A stretch of 64,000 bases of DNA from Rostratula benghalensis (Eukaryota; Chordata; Aves; Charadriiformes; Rostratulidae). Numbering within the stretch: the first letter of the stretch is position 1; every line of letters starts with the position of its first letter. Below, piece after piece: positions 48,037-61,200 of the stretch. The stretch spans positions 583,188 through 647,187 of the forward strand of contig VXAI01000118.1 of the NCBI GenBank assembly GCA_013399305.1, read 5' to 3'. Both the position numbers and the translations under genes were made by a program. Below the pieces are notes generated by a model. That model had not been told where the DNA came from, did no database searches, and saw nothing but the letters and a program-made list of their open reading frames with translations.

Positions 48037-48434
48037 TTCTTCCTAAGATCAAACCCTTCCTAAATCTCCCCTCTTTGAGTTTAACACCATTCCCCCTCGT
48101 CCTATCACTCCACTCTCTGATCGAGAGTCCCTCCCATCTCTCCTGTAGCCCTTTTAGGTACTGGAAGGGGCTCTAAGGTCTCCCTGGAGCCTCCTCTTCT
48201 CCAGGATGAACAACCCCAACTCTCTCAGCCTGTTCTCCTAGCAGAGGTGGTCCAGCCTCTGATCATCTTTGTGGCCTCCTTTGAACTTTCTCCAACAGGT
48301 CCACATCCTTCCGGTGCTGAGAACTCCAGATTTGGCCGCAGTGCTCTAGTTGGGGTCTCATGGGAGGTGAGAGAAGGGGGAGAATCCTCCTCCTCACCCT
48401 GCTGGCCACACTGCTGGAGATGCAGCCTGGGATG
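48037..48434 (-). mobile_element. CR1 LINE internal fragment, antisense
   Basis: Reverse-complement CR1 from ttcctaagatcaaaccc through aaatctcccctctttgag and ctctcctgtagcccttttag to ctgctggccacactgctgg. The element's 3' end, about 250 bases, is missing, unlike a simple 5'-truncated insertion. It faces the sense copy at 47091-47694 across about 340 bases and matches its middle part. Confidence 0.9.
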
Positions 48435-48455
48435 ATCCCTGACTGAAGGCCTTGA

Positions 48456-48735
48456 ATTCATGGCTTGACTTCAGACTCTGCCTGGCCATTGTGGACTTGT
48501 CTGGCAACTGCTGGACTGAAGCTGACCCTGGTTAGAGTGACTGGACCTGCTCTGGTTCCTTGCTTGTGTACTGTGGGCCTGCACTCTTGTTGATGAGGAC
48601 ACTGCCCTGCCTACCCTGCTGTCACCTTCAGCCCCTTGCAGAGCAGCCTTCTCTTGCTGCTCAGGCACCCTGCATCTGGCAACGCTACGAGTGAGAGACG
48701 CAGGGCATCCCTAGCTTGTACTAATAAAACCTTTG
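48456..48735 (+). other. Unidentified segment ending in AATAAA, possibly LTR-like
   Basis: Directly after the CR1 fragment lies a compositionally distinct segment rich in ctgctc and gcctgc words (ctggacctgctctggttcc, gcagagcagccttctcttgc). It ends with gcttgtactaataaaacctt. A pyrimidine- and CTG-rich body followed by AATAAA would fit an avian LTR or another retroelement end. I do not recognise the family and no paired LTR or tRNA primer site is visible. Confidence 0.25.
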
Positions 48736-51700
48736 CAATGTTGCATACTGCAATGCATTTTTTGAATGCATCAGAGAGGTTAAATGCTTGATTTGGAATG
48801 CTAATTACCTCTTTTCTATAAAGCCAAGTTCTTTTGGCAGTATCAATTTAGCTGTTTTAGGGCTCAAGGGGAAGGAAAAATCTACATAATAGATGTGAGG
48901 AGAGTTTTAAAAGACAAGATAGGCCTTTCACACATAGTATCGCAAATGCAAAAGTCCACTAGCTACCAGTAATAGTACATGATTTATTCCAAAATAGTTC
49001 CATGTGCTAATGTATTTTGAGAGGTCACTTGTGCCTTTTGTGGGATTGTTTAAATATATGAGGTTTATGGAAAGCTAATTAACAGCAGTCCCAGCCCCAA
49101 TGAATTAATAAACTATGAAGTGCATTTATACAGATCCAAACCATATAGTAGGTAGAGTGTCTCACATCACTCTGGTCATGTATCACAGGGTCTGTACCAC
49201 CCAGAGCGTTTTCAAATAGGATGTCTTTATAGTTTTTATTTCCAGTCTAATCAATGACACTGACAATACTTCCAGAGATATTGCAGTTCATCTGAGAGAA
49301 GCCTTTACCACACTTCCAGCAAGCAACAGGAATTACTCTGGTCATATTCCATGCGTGATGGGCTGAGCTTATTTTACCACAGCTTCTAGGAAAGTGTTTT
49401 CCAGCGGCTCCTTTATTATTTGACAAAAGAGACTGCAAACAGAGGCAGGAATAAAAGGCTCTTACAGGCCAGTGGAAGAGACATGGGGAGGCTGTGTGAG
49501 GAGAGATTTTCAGGCTGTGATTCCCTGCCTTGCTTCCAAAGCCCATGGCACATTCTGCATTCCACCTAATCCCCTAGATTCAGATGCCAGCAGCGCTGGG
49601 GCTACCTGTGGGTCACTTTCCCATCAGCAAATGGAGCAGCTTGCTGGGTGCAGATGACTGACTTCACTTTGCTTACAGTAACAGGTCCTGACTTTTAAGA
49701 TAAAGGCAGTAAAGAAGGAAGAGTACACCAACCAAACTGACCAGCAACTTCCCAACATGTAAGTGTCCTAAATGGTGGGAAAAACTCATCCATGTTTCTT
49801 GAAGTCTCCGCAATCCTCATTTTGTGTCCTCTTCCAGGGCTGAACAGACAGGAGCTAAATGAGACAGCAGTCAGGTTGTATACCTAATTAGTGCAATTTC
49901 CCTTGAGTGGCCTATTGCTTTTAGGCATTGATGTAATCTGTTGTGTATGACATCCCTATCATAGATATTAGAAATAAAGAGGGTGGGAAAGGTCTCCTGT
50001 TTCTGTACACTGTCTCATCCATTCACCTTTGGTCGTTAAGGGATTGTTTTCTACAGTCAAAACAGGACTGGGGAGAAGTCCTGATCAGTTCTCAAAGGCA
50101 CAGCCCAATAAAAATTGCTAAAATAACTACTTGGGGAAAGGCAGAGGATCTCTCCTGTTTCTGTAGCCCATCCATGCAGCAGACACTGAGTGAGTTGTTT
50201 TGAGTAAATGCAATTAGAAGGTTCATGCTTGTGTCTATGAGGAGGGCCTAAATACCAAGAACCTGAGCTTGGAAGTATTTTAAAATTCCCTACAGAAGCT
50301 GTAAGACTAGCAAATCAGGAAGCAGTTAGAAGCACATCACCGAAGAAGAAAATTTAGTATGTGGTGAGTATTGCATTTGTATAATATTACTAACAAAGCC
50401 ATAGCCAGACATTCTGGCACTTGAGGTACCTCCCAGTTCACCAAATGCACTTCTCTACACTGCTGCAGACCCTCAGCTGTTCCCCTAGGCAGCAGGAGGG
50501 GTCAACAGAGCATGAACATGTATGTTCTCTACTTGGTGCCTCCTTGCCCTGCCCTTGTGATTACAGACCTGCAAATAAAAGGCCTTTTGGATGTCTTTGC
50601 TTTTTCCCTGTTCCTCTAGGAAAGGCACCAACCACTGAAACTTGTGCAATGCGTGCCATAGGTTTACAGCTACGTTATACCTTGTCTTCTGACTCTTGTT
50701 CTTGCTGTGTCACACTCTGGTCTTCATCTACAGGACAGTCATACCAGTCTCTGTTGTCTTCAAGTGATCTGGGATCAAAGCAGCTCAGGTTCATCCTGGC
50801 TCCACCTGGCCAATGCTCAGCAGAGTAAAGTTCATTCAGTCAAACTGCATTTGGACATGGGTAGTAGCACAGCAACTCCCAACTTAAATGTAACTGTACT
50901 CTAATATAGTCTATATATCCACCTATTGCTATCAGTAATGGCTAATTATATGGCGTAAATTGCTCCTCTACTTTTCTTATCTAGTTCCTATGATCCTAGC
51001 AACACGTCAAGAAACTAGTAAAATAGAGAGTTTTGCTTCCCCTGGGGATGAAGAAGAGTTAACAACTTCAAGACAGTAAAATATTGATTCTAAATGGGGC
51101 TGCAGCCATTTCAGACTGAACGTTCTTTCTTGATAGGTAATTGGATGGAAGGACTTAAAGAGTCTTCTAAGTAGGAATTTGGAAGGTGTTAACTAGTGGT
51201 TAATACTTTATTAGAGTGCTAGAGGGCACTGTACCGCTGAAGGTACTGTTTATGGATCAAATATAATAGCTAGGAGCTAGACAGTTTAATGGCTTAAGAT
51301 TCCTTTTCACTTTTTTGTTAGAGAGACACGTTAATCCTGACAGTGTTGTAACTTATAGTGATTGCACTCTTCCTGTCTCAGACATGCTGAGTTTAATTCT
51401 TTGTTGTCCTGACCCTCTGGACTCCATTCTTCTGAAGATGTGCATGAAAATGTAAACTGCTGCCACTCTGGACTGAAAAACATTCCACAGGCAGTTTGTA
51501 CTAGCACATATGCCTGTGTGTCGTTCAGGCAACATAAATTCTGTAATGTCTGGAAGGCCATTAGCATTTGCTTGTCTAAATACAACTGTGGGCAGCGGTG
51601 CTCCATAAAAACGCTCTCCTATCCAGTCAGATCAGCTTTAGAGTTGATAGATAAGGATGAAATATACTTCAGTTTAGATAAACACATCTTAAAACCCTTT

Positions 51701-54700
51701 TTCCAGAATGCCACCAGTTGTCTTCTAACACTATCACAAAGCTGGTGTGTCCATCTTCACACCTTCTCACCTTGTGCACTCCAGTGTTACGTGCCTCTTG
51801 GGGGAAAATGGCTTGTTTCATCTCCACTGATGGATTTTAAAGTTGAAAATAACAAAATAGTGTCACTATCTGAAAAATTCATACCTTATCTATAAAGCTC
51901 TTACTTTTTTTACGTTTTGTTCACACTGGGTTTTCTTTCAGAAAATGTTTCATAGACAAAGCATTCATACATTTGTCTAACATTTTTATTTTTGAAACAA
52001 TCAATTTTCAAAGCTAAACATAAATTTTCACTTTTGAAAATTTGTCCTTTTTTTATTCTTGCTTCCATTTTTTCTTACTAAAAAGGAAAAAAAGGGAAGC
52101 TGGGATTTTTACCTGCTTTTTGAAAATTTTGTCATTATTAAATTTCCTACAAGTATTTCTTTTCTTCCTAACATTCTGAAACCCCATGTTTTCACTTCGA
52201 AATGTCTCTTAAAGTAACTTGACTGGTTCTCTTTGTGAACTTCAATCAGTGTTTATATTATAAGTTCTTCCTGTATATACAAAACGTGAGGAAAACGAAG
52301 TTATTGCTGTTTCTGGCTGATTCTGTTACCCGAGTATCAGTCCAAGACTGTGATATCATGACAGTAAGCAAGTCCTGAATGATGAACAGTCTGTGTTTTG
52401 ACATGGCCCCGATTAGAAAGCCACATGGTTAACAGATCCATTAAATGTGCTGCCCAGAAGATCTGTTGTAAAAGGGAGAAAGTGCCCTGGGAAAGTGCTT
52501 TCTGGCAGCAAATTGGTTGTGGGTTTGGAGGTGGGTCACTACCTGAGTGTAGTGAAGGAATGGTCAGGGAGAGGCAGGCACTGACATTTTGCTGCCAGAA
52601 AATAACAGTAATTTCATGGTGATTTCCTTTTTTCTTCTCCAACTTGTAGGAATACTCTCTGAAGAAAGAAGATCACACTGGACACCTGAGCTCTCTTTGG
52701 TGGCCTGTCCTACCATACAGAAGATGGCTTCTTCCTCCATCTTGCATAGCTGCGCCTGCAAATCCCATCTTGCACGTTCCCAGGCGCCTGTTTCCAGTGT
52801 AATTTCTGCTTGGCAGGGAACTGCTATTTTTCCTGCTTCCCCTCCCATCCCCCAGCTCATGTTCAGAGCAGCTGTGAAGTGGGCCGATTCTTCCTGGAAA
52901 AAAAATCTAGCTTTTGGCCTGTCCCAGGAAGAGAATTGCCTCTCCATGCTGCTCTGCATCCCATGCTTCTTTCTTCTTCCTTCCCTGTCCCTTCTCACCT
53001 CAGCTGCCCTTTTTACTCCCCTGCTGATATCTTATAAACTATAGTTCTCTCTCATTTTAATCTCTCCTGCCCCTCTCACCAATTTAATGGATTGAAGACG
53101 TCAGAATCATATAGCAAATTATTCCAAGTCCTAAGAATTCTTTCTAGAAGCGGCTGGGAATTTTTGACATATTGGGGGTTTCTGGAGAGATATTTTATGA
53201 GTGTGCTGGGTTTAATTAAAACTTCATATCATCTCAGTAAAGTGAAAAAGACTCCAATACTGTCTGACCTGGGAGGTAGAAAAAGAACTCAAAGCTGGAT
53301 TTACAGTTTAGGAACTTTCTTCCAGATTGTATGCATCTCTCTCTCCCAAACAGGAGAAATTCAAAGATGTCCACACACTCGAAAGTGTTTTCCTTACTAG
53401 CTGCTGCACATCTGTGATGAGTTTATAAGGGTTTGATTTTGAGCTTAGCTCCTTATGCTACAGGACGCTAAAGTATCTGAGTTGGGTTCTTTTTTTGTGT
53501 GTTTTGTATTGTGACACTGCCAGTGGCTAAAACCTTAATGCCCAAAATCTTCCTTGCAGAAGACCTCATTACCCTGTGCAGTGGATGGCGCAGTCTGGAT
53601 GCTACAAGGTCTTGCAGACCTGGGAAACTACTGGACTCAGAAAACTCAGAAGTTTGCTGCCTCATAAGAAAGCCTCAGGTAATAGTGACTGCAAATGCTC
53701 CTCATTAACGGGTACGTGCTCCTGCTTCTCTCACTTCCTCATGTCCCTTACAGCACCGTTGCATGCTCCTCATGCTCCTGGGTGTTGTTTCTGCTCTATG
53801 CTTTATCCTTTTTTTTTTTTTTTAAAATGTAGATTAAGCATGGGATGGTGGCCAGCACACAGGGAAGCAGCATAATGGCTGAAAGCGGGAAATAGCCAAT
53901 TAAAGGATCAAAGTCAGGGAAATTAAGCCCTGAGAGGAAAGGGCACAAATAGGGTGGGGTTTGGAAGAGCACGGTAATAGTGGCCCTCAGGGGAGGCACC
54001 AGAAGAGGAAGAGAATCAAAGCAGCAGAGGGAATAAGGCAACTGCTATCCCTTGCAGGGATTGTCTAAGAAAGGAGAGAAGCAGCACAGGAGAAAAGAAA
54101 TGGAAAAGCTGTGTAATATATACACTGATTTTGAAAGCTCTTTAGCTCCTGCACCCTCAGTGGGACCTAGCTGTAAGCTAGACCTTTGAGTATGGTTGGT
54201 GAGCTGCCAGTGAGGGCTCCCACTTTGCTTCACAGCAGCCTTCTGGCATCGATGCATGGCTTTTCTCCCTCCCTCCTTCTGCCAGTGCCTGGGTCCCTCT
54301 TTCCCCTGCCTCCTCAAAAGCCCCTGCCATCTGACCTCTACTTTCAAAGTAATCCTTACTAATACGCCCCTGCATTGGCAGACTAGATCTTTGTTTTTAA
54401 TGTCTTGACTATATGTAACTTGTGACCCTGTTTGCTTAAAGCAGGTATTTTTAATGTGGTGCACATGGCAGTGAGAATATTCATACTTTGGAGTAGGGGG
54501 AGCCTACTGTGCTTAAATCAACCTGAGGTGACCTGAACAGTACTGATATAGAATGTTCCAAAGATTAAATAAGTGTCCTTCCTGCCTGGGCTTTACTGAG
54601 CCTTTGGGTTTTTTTAGGAATGAGCTCATATTATGCATAGAATAAAGTTGCCCAAGCTACACTTCTTTTGTAAAAGGTTTTTCATGGAAAATGAGGTGTT

Positions 54701-57047
54701 TACAAAACAGGGAAAATACTAAAGTGTTTGTTTGGGTTGATTTTTCCCCCTGAATCATTTTAAATGGCAATGTGCTAAGCAAAGTAATTTTTCTTGTATG
54801 TCACACTGTTTCATTAAGGCACTAACAGAAGACACTTGATCTAGAAATTAAGATAAGTTGCTTCAATCAGTACTAAGTAGCAGGTGCCCTTAGTGATTAA
54901 ATGTAATAGAGTATTTCCATTATTCTATTAAGTTTTATGTCAGCAGTTGTCACAGTTCCTCTCATATCCTGAAATATTGTGAAAACACATTCACAACAAC
55001 ATTCCAGAATCTTGGAACAAATGCTTTCTGAAAGTGAGGAGTTTAAGGATTTTCACTTCATAGAAAAGTTGTATAATTTGTGTTTGGTCTATAGCAGATT
55101 AAAAACCAGGAACTGAAATACTTTTTTTCCCACTAAGGTTAAAGTATTAGCTCTGATGTATTGCTGACACAGTATAGGTGCTATTCTGCTTCTTTATTTA
55201 CTATATTATTTGTGAAGAGCACAAAAGCCCCTTTCTGCTGAGTAGCATGCTCTTTCCCTGCTCTTTGGTGCTTCTCACATGCATTGAGGGTACTGGAGGA
55301 AAAACCCAGCGCCCTAAACCCATTACACAGCAAACAAATTTATTCTAGCAGCAGATACAGAAAGAGAAAAGCAATGGAAAAAAATACTTGCATGATGATT
55401 AGGTCAGTACCCTGAGCTTTTAGCTGCCATTTAAATTTAAATATGCACTGCAACATGAGGTAAAGAGGCCAAATGAGTCTACAGAGAGCCTTGGTAACAC
55501 GCAGTCTGAGATGCTCATAGCAACATACCTTCCAAATGACTGGCCTGGCTTCTTGCGGTCAGCTACCAGGAGTGATGGGCCTATGGCACACACTCCTGCA
55601 TAAAGCACTTCTGCAGAACAAAATGAAACTGTAAAAGCTGATAAAACTGGAAACAATACCTTGAGGTGGATTATTGAGGCACCAGCAAGGGGGCTCGTGC
55701 TTGGTGCATTGAGTGCTCTCAGTCCTCTCATTCACGTCACGTCTGCATTTAGGTTTGACAATATCTTTTCTGGGTGTATATTGCATTACAGAACTTGACA
55801 ACTGTAGAATTCCAAGTCTGAGAATCGTGTAAGTTAATAATGGACTTTTTTCTCGAAGTAACCAGGAGGGAGGCATAGACAATGACTTATCTACTTAATT
55901 GAAATCTGAGGAGTTAAGTTCTGTTTTCATTTCTGTCAGCACAATCCCAGGGAAGTCAATCATATGAAACCAAGTGTGCAATTTAATCCTAAATTGTTTG
56001 TTATGTTCAAGATGCCTGTTTCCACACTGGGTGGGATCCTACCAATCCAAACTGAAATAATTTAATTTCTTTCTCAGTCAGGCTTTCACTGACTTTAACA
56101 AAAACACATATTTTTCCTGACAGCTGGTGCAAGACGGGTGAGGTAGCAATTGTGTAGGAAAGAGGGGGGGTATATACCTTCTCCTCTTGCAAAGTGGGGG
56201 AGAAGCAGGGAAGGTTAGGGTAAGACATTGAACTCCTTTTCATTCATCTCCTACCAAAATAGTAAAGTGATTCTGTTACTTGAGATAAATATCTAAGGGC
56301 CTGGTTTTACTTTGACTTACATCAACTGCTTGTTATGCTAATGTGTAATATAAATGTTGCCAGTTCCAAGATAACAGTTCTAGTTCAGTGTCCATTCTGG
56401 CTGCATTACCACTTAGAGAGACGTGCTCTTTGCCCAGAAACTTTAGTGAAAGAAACCCACAGGCCGCGGTCAGGAAAAAAGGCATTCTTTGAAAAGGTAT
56501 CTCAAATCTCCAGTTAGGCCTGTACTGACCAAGATAGCGCAGATATACTGGTAGTATCCTGGCTGCTGTTCCACATGTTCAAAACAAAAAGGCAAACTTA
56601 GTGGTCATCTGATGGCAGAAACAAGCCCAGCACCCTCCATACTGCCTTGTCCAATCCAAAGATGCTGGCCCACGTGCTGTCAGAGACAAGGTCTGACTCT
56701 CCTGCACTCCCGAGGAGTCCTCAGGATACATTCTGTGTGCACCAAGCATCAGCACTTATTTGTGGCACTGATTTTTCATTTCAGTGGCATAAATTTGTGG
56801 GGGAAAAAACACCATAAGCAAACCAAAGGTATCCCAGGCCTTCCTAAGTGTGATGGAAGCCTCATGGATGCACAAGCATCTCAAGCCACAAAGCAGGGAA
56901 AGAAACTTAAGCCAGATTTCCTGTATTCTCAGGAGGTGGCTTTCCTGGTGGGCCATTAGGAGGAAGATAGTACTATAGAGAGTCTAGTCTCAAAACACAG
57001 GTCTAGCCTGAATGCAGAATAATGAAGACCATTTTTGGGGGAAAAAG
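48736..57047. other. Intergenic stretch without recognised genes
   Basis: About 8.3 kb. I see no CR1, no coding exon and no RNA gene. It contains a 14-base inverted repeat (arms 52499-52512 and 52588-52601) and a 15-base T run at 53809-53823. Open frames of about 150 codons at 51440-51895 and 52589-53044 show no domain and overlap open frames on the other strand. Confidence 0.6.
52499..52601. repeat. Inverted repeat with 14-base arms
   Basis: TTTCTGGCAGCAAA at 52499-52512 is the exact reverse complement of TTTGCTGCCAGAAA at 52588-52601. The arms are separated by 75 bases. It is not part of a recognised element. Confidence 0.8.
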
Positions 57048-58245
57048 TCATAGACATACTGAGGTCAAAAGGAACCTCTGGAGGTCATCCAGTCCAGCCT
57101 CCCCAGTCGAAGCAGAGTGAGCTTTGATGAGGTTACTCAGGGCTTTGTATCCACTCAAGTTTTGAATATGTCTGAGAACGGAGCTTCCTCCATTTCTTGG
57201 GGAACCAGTGTTTGACTCCCCCATTATGAATATTTTCCCTGTGATATCTAGCTGGAATTTATAGTGTTGCAACTTGTGTCCATTGCCTCTCAGACAGCCA
57301 CTGTGTACCTCTGAGGGAAGACTAGCTCAGTTTCCTCTATGGATTCCCATTCTGTAGTCAAAGACAGCAACAATATCTGCCCCTAATCTTCTACTATGGT
57401 AAAGAAATGCAGCTCACTCAGCCTTTCCTTGGTTGTCAATTGCTCGGGCTCTCCTCTTAATTAGGGTGGCCTCTATTGGACTTGCTGCAATATACCATAC
57501 TCTTGTGCTGGGGTCCCGAAACTGACACAGTACTCCAAGTGTGGTCTCACCAGTGCCAAACGGAACAGAATAATCACCCTGACCAGCTGGCTCCACTCTT
57601 GCTAGTACATCTCAGGACATAGTTGGCTGCCTTTGATGTGAAGGTGCGTTGCTGGCTCATGTTAGATTTGTCTTCCTTTAAAATCCCTATAATCTTTTCT
57701 GCAAAGTTGCTTTCTATCCAGCTGGTGCCCAGTGAGTGAAAGAATTCCCTGTCTGTGGTCAGGACAAATGGCATTGGCTCAAATATAAATTCTCATAATG
57801 CTGTGCTTGCATGGGGTTATCCTGTACCAGCTGCAGGGCTTTGAATTTGTCTTTTTTCGAACTCTATCAGCTATCTCTCAAGCTATTTTTTCAGCCTGTC
57901 AATGTCCCTTTGAATAATAGCCCTGTCCTCTAGCATCCAAATTTGGTATCATCCACAAACTTGTTGAGGTGCATTTGGTCCCAAAGTCCAACTCATGAAC
58001 GAAGAAAACAGCTGACATTAAAAGGTATTGTCCCCAATATTGATCCCAAGGGACCTCTAGTGACCAGGCACAGCCCTTTGAGCCTGGAGGTTCCTCCTGG
58101 TTTTGACATATTTCATAGTGCACTTATTCAAATAAAATTTCACTAGTTTCACTACAAGGGTACTATGGAAGACTGTCAAAGATATTTCTGTACTCAAGGT
58201 AAAACAGTATTCACCACTATCCTTTCATCCACAAGCACAGCATAT
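57048..58245 (-). mobile_element. Old, long CR1-type LINE 3' region, antisense
   Basis: About 1.2 kb of diverged reverse-complement CR1-type text: ggaacctctggaggtcatcc, agtccagcctccccag, ccattgcctctcagacagcc, acacagtactccaagtgtgg, ctgtcaatgtccctttgaat, atcatccacaaacttgttga, attgatcccaagggacctct and agtgaccagg. The order matches CR1-like elements with a long 3' region. Divergence is higher than in the other copies and no open frame survives. Both edges are approximate. Confidence 0.8.
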
Positions 58246-61200
58246 ATTTGCTAAAAAACGATCACTTCATGATCAAATCCAGACACTAGTCCTTAGGGAG
58301 AGGCAGTGCTGAGCATGTTCTCAGTGTTCCCTGGCTTCTGCCATCTCTCCAGAGGTCTTCCATGTATGAGAGGAGTTCCAGCACGTAACTTCATTCTTCC
58401 AGGCCCCAAAGCTACACACTACTTTCCCAGAGCTCAGCTTCCACATGCTTTCCTTCTCATGTTAATAAGAAAGGAAAGACGCCAAGTACTTGAGAAAGTG
58501 TGTCCCAAACCACAGTCACACATAGGAAATCTCCTTTTGGCCTCACTTGATAGTGTTTAGTTTCCATCCAGTCTCTGCACATAATCTGAAGATGATAATG
58601 TCCTTCAGTGGGGAAAGCATAAATGCTCTGTGTCAACCTGATAATCCCAGTTTATCTTGCAACATGGTACTAGAGATGTTTATTATTTATCTCCTAGCAC
58701 CCTGGTAAGTCTCCTGTTTGTCTCTAACGTACTAATCAGTGTGATCTTTAGAAAATACTTTCAACTATCATTATTAGCAAGTTGTCTGGAGATGCTGATG
58801 AAGTTCATGATGCTGCTGTAGGAGGTGGTATCCAAACATACTTTACTCAGATGTTTTTTAGCTAAATAAGGAAAAGGGAAGGCAAAAGGAAGACAGAGTA
58901 GTGAAGCAACTTGCACACTATTGTTCAGATGTGGAGCAGGAGGAGGATTTGGGGGGTTAAAATCTATTTGATCACCTGCAAGGACAGAGGTTCTGTAAAT
59001 ATTCTGTGGTGGTTGTCCACATGCCTAGATTCCTAGGCCAGGCCATATAGTACCTTGTATATTTCTTTAATTCTTACTTATTCTTCCTCAGTGCCCCAAA
59101 GTTACCCAGCTGTTCCAAATCTTCCAAGGTGACATAATTCATTTCATATCAACACAGGAATTGTTGTACGTAAATCTTAATACCTGCTCTTGCAGGTATT
59201 TCTAGAACTCAAGTCCTATGTGTAGCAATCTTATCTCTGAGCCTTGTTTTTTTATCTCCCTTGACTTTTAGGTTAGGATTCAATGCTGTGTGTCTCCATG
59301 CTATACATGCTGTAATTGTTCCACCGGTCTCGAGAGAAGCTGGTTCCGAAAACGTGTTGAGCCTATGGTCTTTGGCAAACTTTCTGCTGTTACCTGCAGA
59401 AAAATTACTTCTCTTCCTGGTTCTTCAAGTACATTTTTCTTGCTCTCCAAAATTTAAATTACTGTTTTCTGCCAAAATTTCCCTCAAGGAAAGGCAAAAA
59501 TATTCCTGGCACAGTGTGATTAATCCCAGGAGCTTTTGCTAAGTTGCCCTCTAGATACTATTCCATATCCCTGGCAAAATCACCCTGGATGTGGCAATAA
59601 ACACCTCCTGTGTTTAGCCACAGAATTAGTGCCCACGAAACCCTGGGTCTGTGGAAGTGGAGAGCTTCTGCTGTATTTTTATTGTGAGCTATGGGTTTGG
59701 GTTCAGCGTGACCTGGCAGTGGACCCTGGCTGGAGAAAACACGATTCACAAACACCCTGCTGCTGCTGCTACAGCCCTGAGGGGCAGGAAAACAAAAGCA
59801 AGCAGGAGTCCAGGCTGGCCTTGAAATGCTGAGTGGGGATTTTGGGAGGAAAGTAGAGGATGAGGTGATTGGATTGTTTAAACAGCTGTTGTGAATCAGC
59901 AGCTCTCATCCCCTGCCCTTCCCTTGCTGCACAGCAGCCCCCTGAGTGCCAAGTAAAACACAGTGATCCCAAAAAAGTGCAATCTACCACAGTGCAGCAC
60001 CATCACGTTGTGGGACAGAACCAGCCCACAAACCAGAGAAAAGCAAGCAATGGTTTCAGATGAGATATGAAGCTAATGTGACAATGGATTTCTTAACAGA
60101 AACTGTAAAGAGTATTTGTAACAGCAGCAAAGGAGAACAGAAGAAAAAAAAATGAGAGTGAAACATAAGAAAAGGCCAAATTTAGCTTTGCTGTAAGCAG
60201 AACCAACTGAGCTAATCACAGTGAAAGATCCTTTCAGTTACAGCAGAATGAAATGTGCTACTGCTGCCATCGGTAACTCGTGCTTCCTGCTTACAGCTGG
60301 TTACCCTGACCAGCTAACGAGCTATTGGGGCAGCTGCTTTCTCCTGAGTCAGCAGAACTCTCTGGGAACTGGAAAGTTTGGAAGCTGGTAAGAACCAAGC
60401 AGATTAAAGAGGGAGCTTGGGGGTTGCTGTCCTGTGTGGCTCAAAGCAGTGTTTGGAGGAGAATCTCAAATATGAGGATCCACAGGAAATCAGTACAAGA
60501 AACAGGTGAGTGAATGCTGCTAATATTCAGCATGCATCTAACCCTCCCCCCTCCCAGCCACTCAGCTCAGCTTTTTGTCTGGCTGCTGCAGGCTGTGAGG
60601 CCAGTGCCCACTTAAGGATAGTTATTGCAGGGAGTGCAGTTTAGTCTTTGTAATTGCTCAGCTGATGGTGTAATGGTCTCTCTGAGGATTCAGCCCAGAA
60701 ACAGTAATGATACAGCTGGCCTGTCTTGCCTGATGGGATCATTTCCACTTTATTATAACTGTGATTTTCAGCTCAATAATTCCAGAGTATTTTTAGACCC
60801 TTTGAGATGAAAAAAATGTGCTGAATTTGCAATGCTGGCTTTTTTGTTTTGATTTTGTTCCCTCTTAACTGGTGACCAGGAGAAAAATAAATTTCCAAGC
60901 AAAGTCCTCCAGTTTATCTTTCTTCCTTCAACCCTTTCCAGAAGGAAAGAGAACTCTCAGCAAGCTGCTGAAAGTGGTCAGTGTGTTTCTGGGGATGAAC
61001 TGGGAGCACAGGTATAAAATAAAGTGAAGAGGAATTTCAGCTGAGACCACCTTCCATTCTGTCATCTTACAGAAAAAAATGTCCTATGCAGAGGTGAGGG
61101 ATGAACTTCACTTGTTCATTTAAAACCAGACTATAAGAATCTCTGACCAGAAAACTGTAGGAAACAGTTTAGTTCTACTTGTCCCCACCATCCTTTTCAA

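Noticed and set aside
51440..51895. 151-codon open frame on the plus strand
   Set aside because: No domain or family resemblance, no coding context and no splice partner. Best explained as chance.
52564..53044. Overlapping open frames of 144 and 151 codons on both strands
   Set aside because: Mutually overlapping frames on opposite strands without any known motif; at most one could be real and neither has supporting context.
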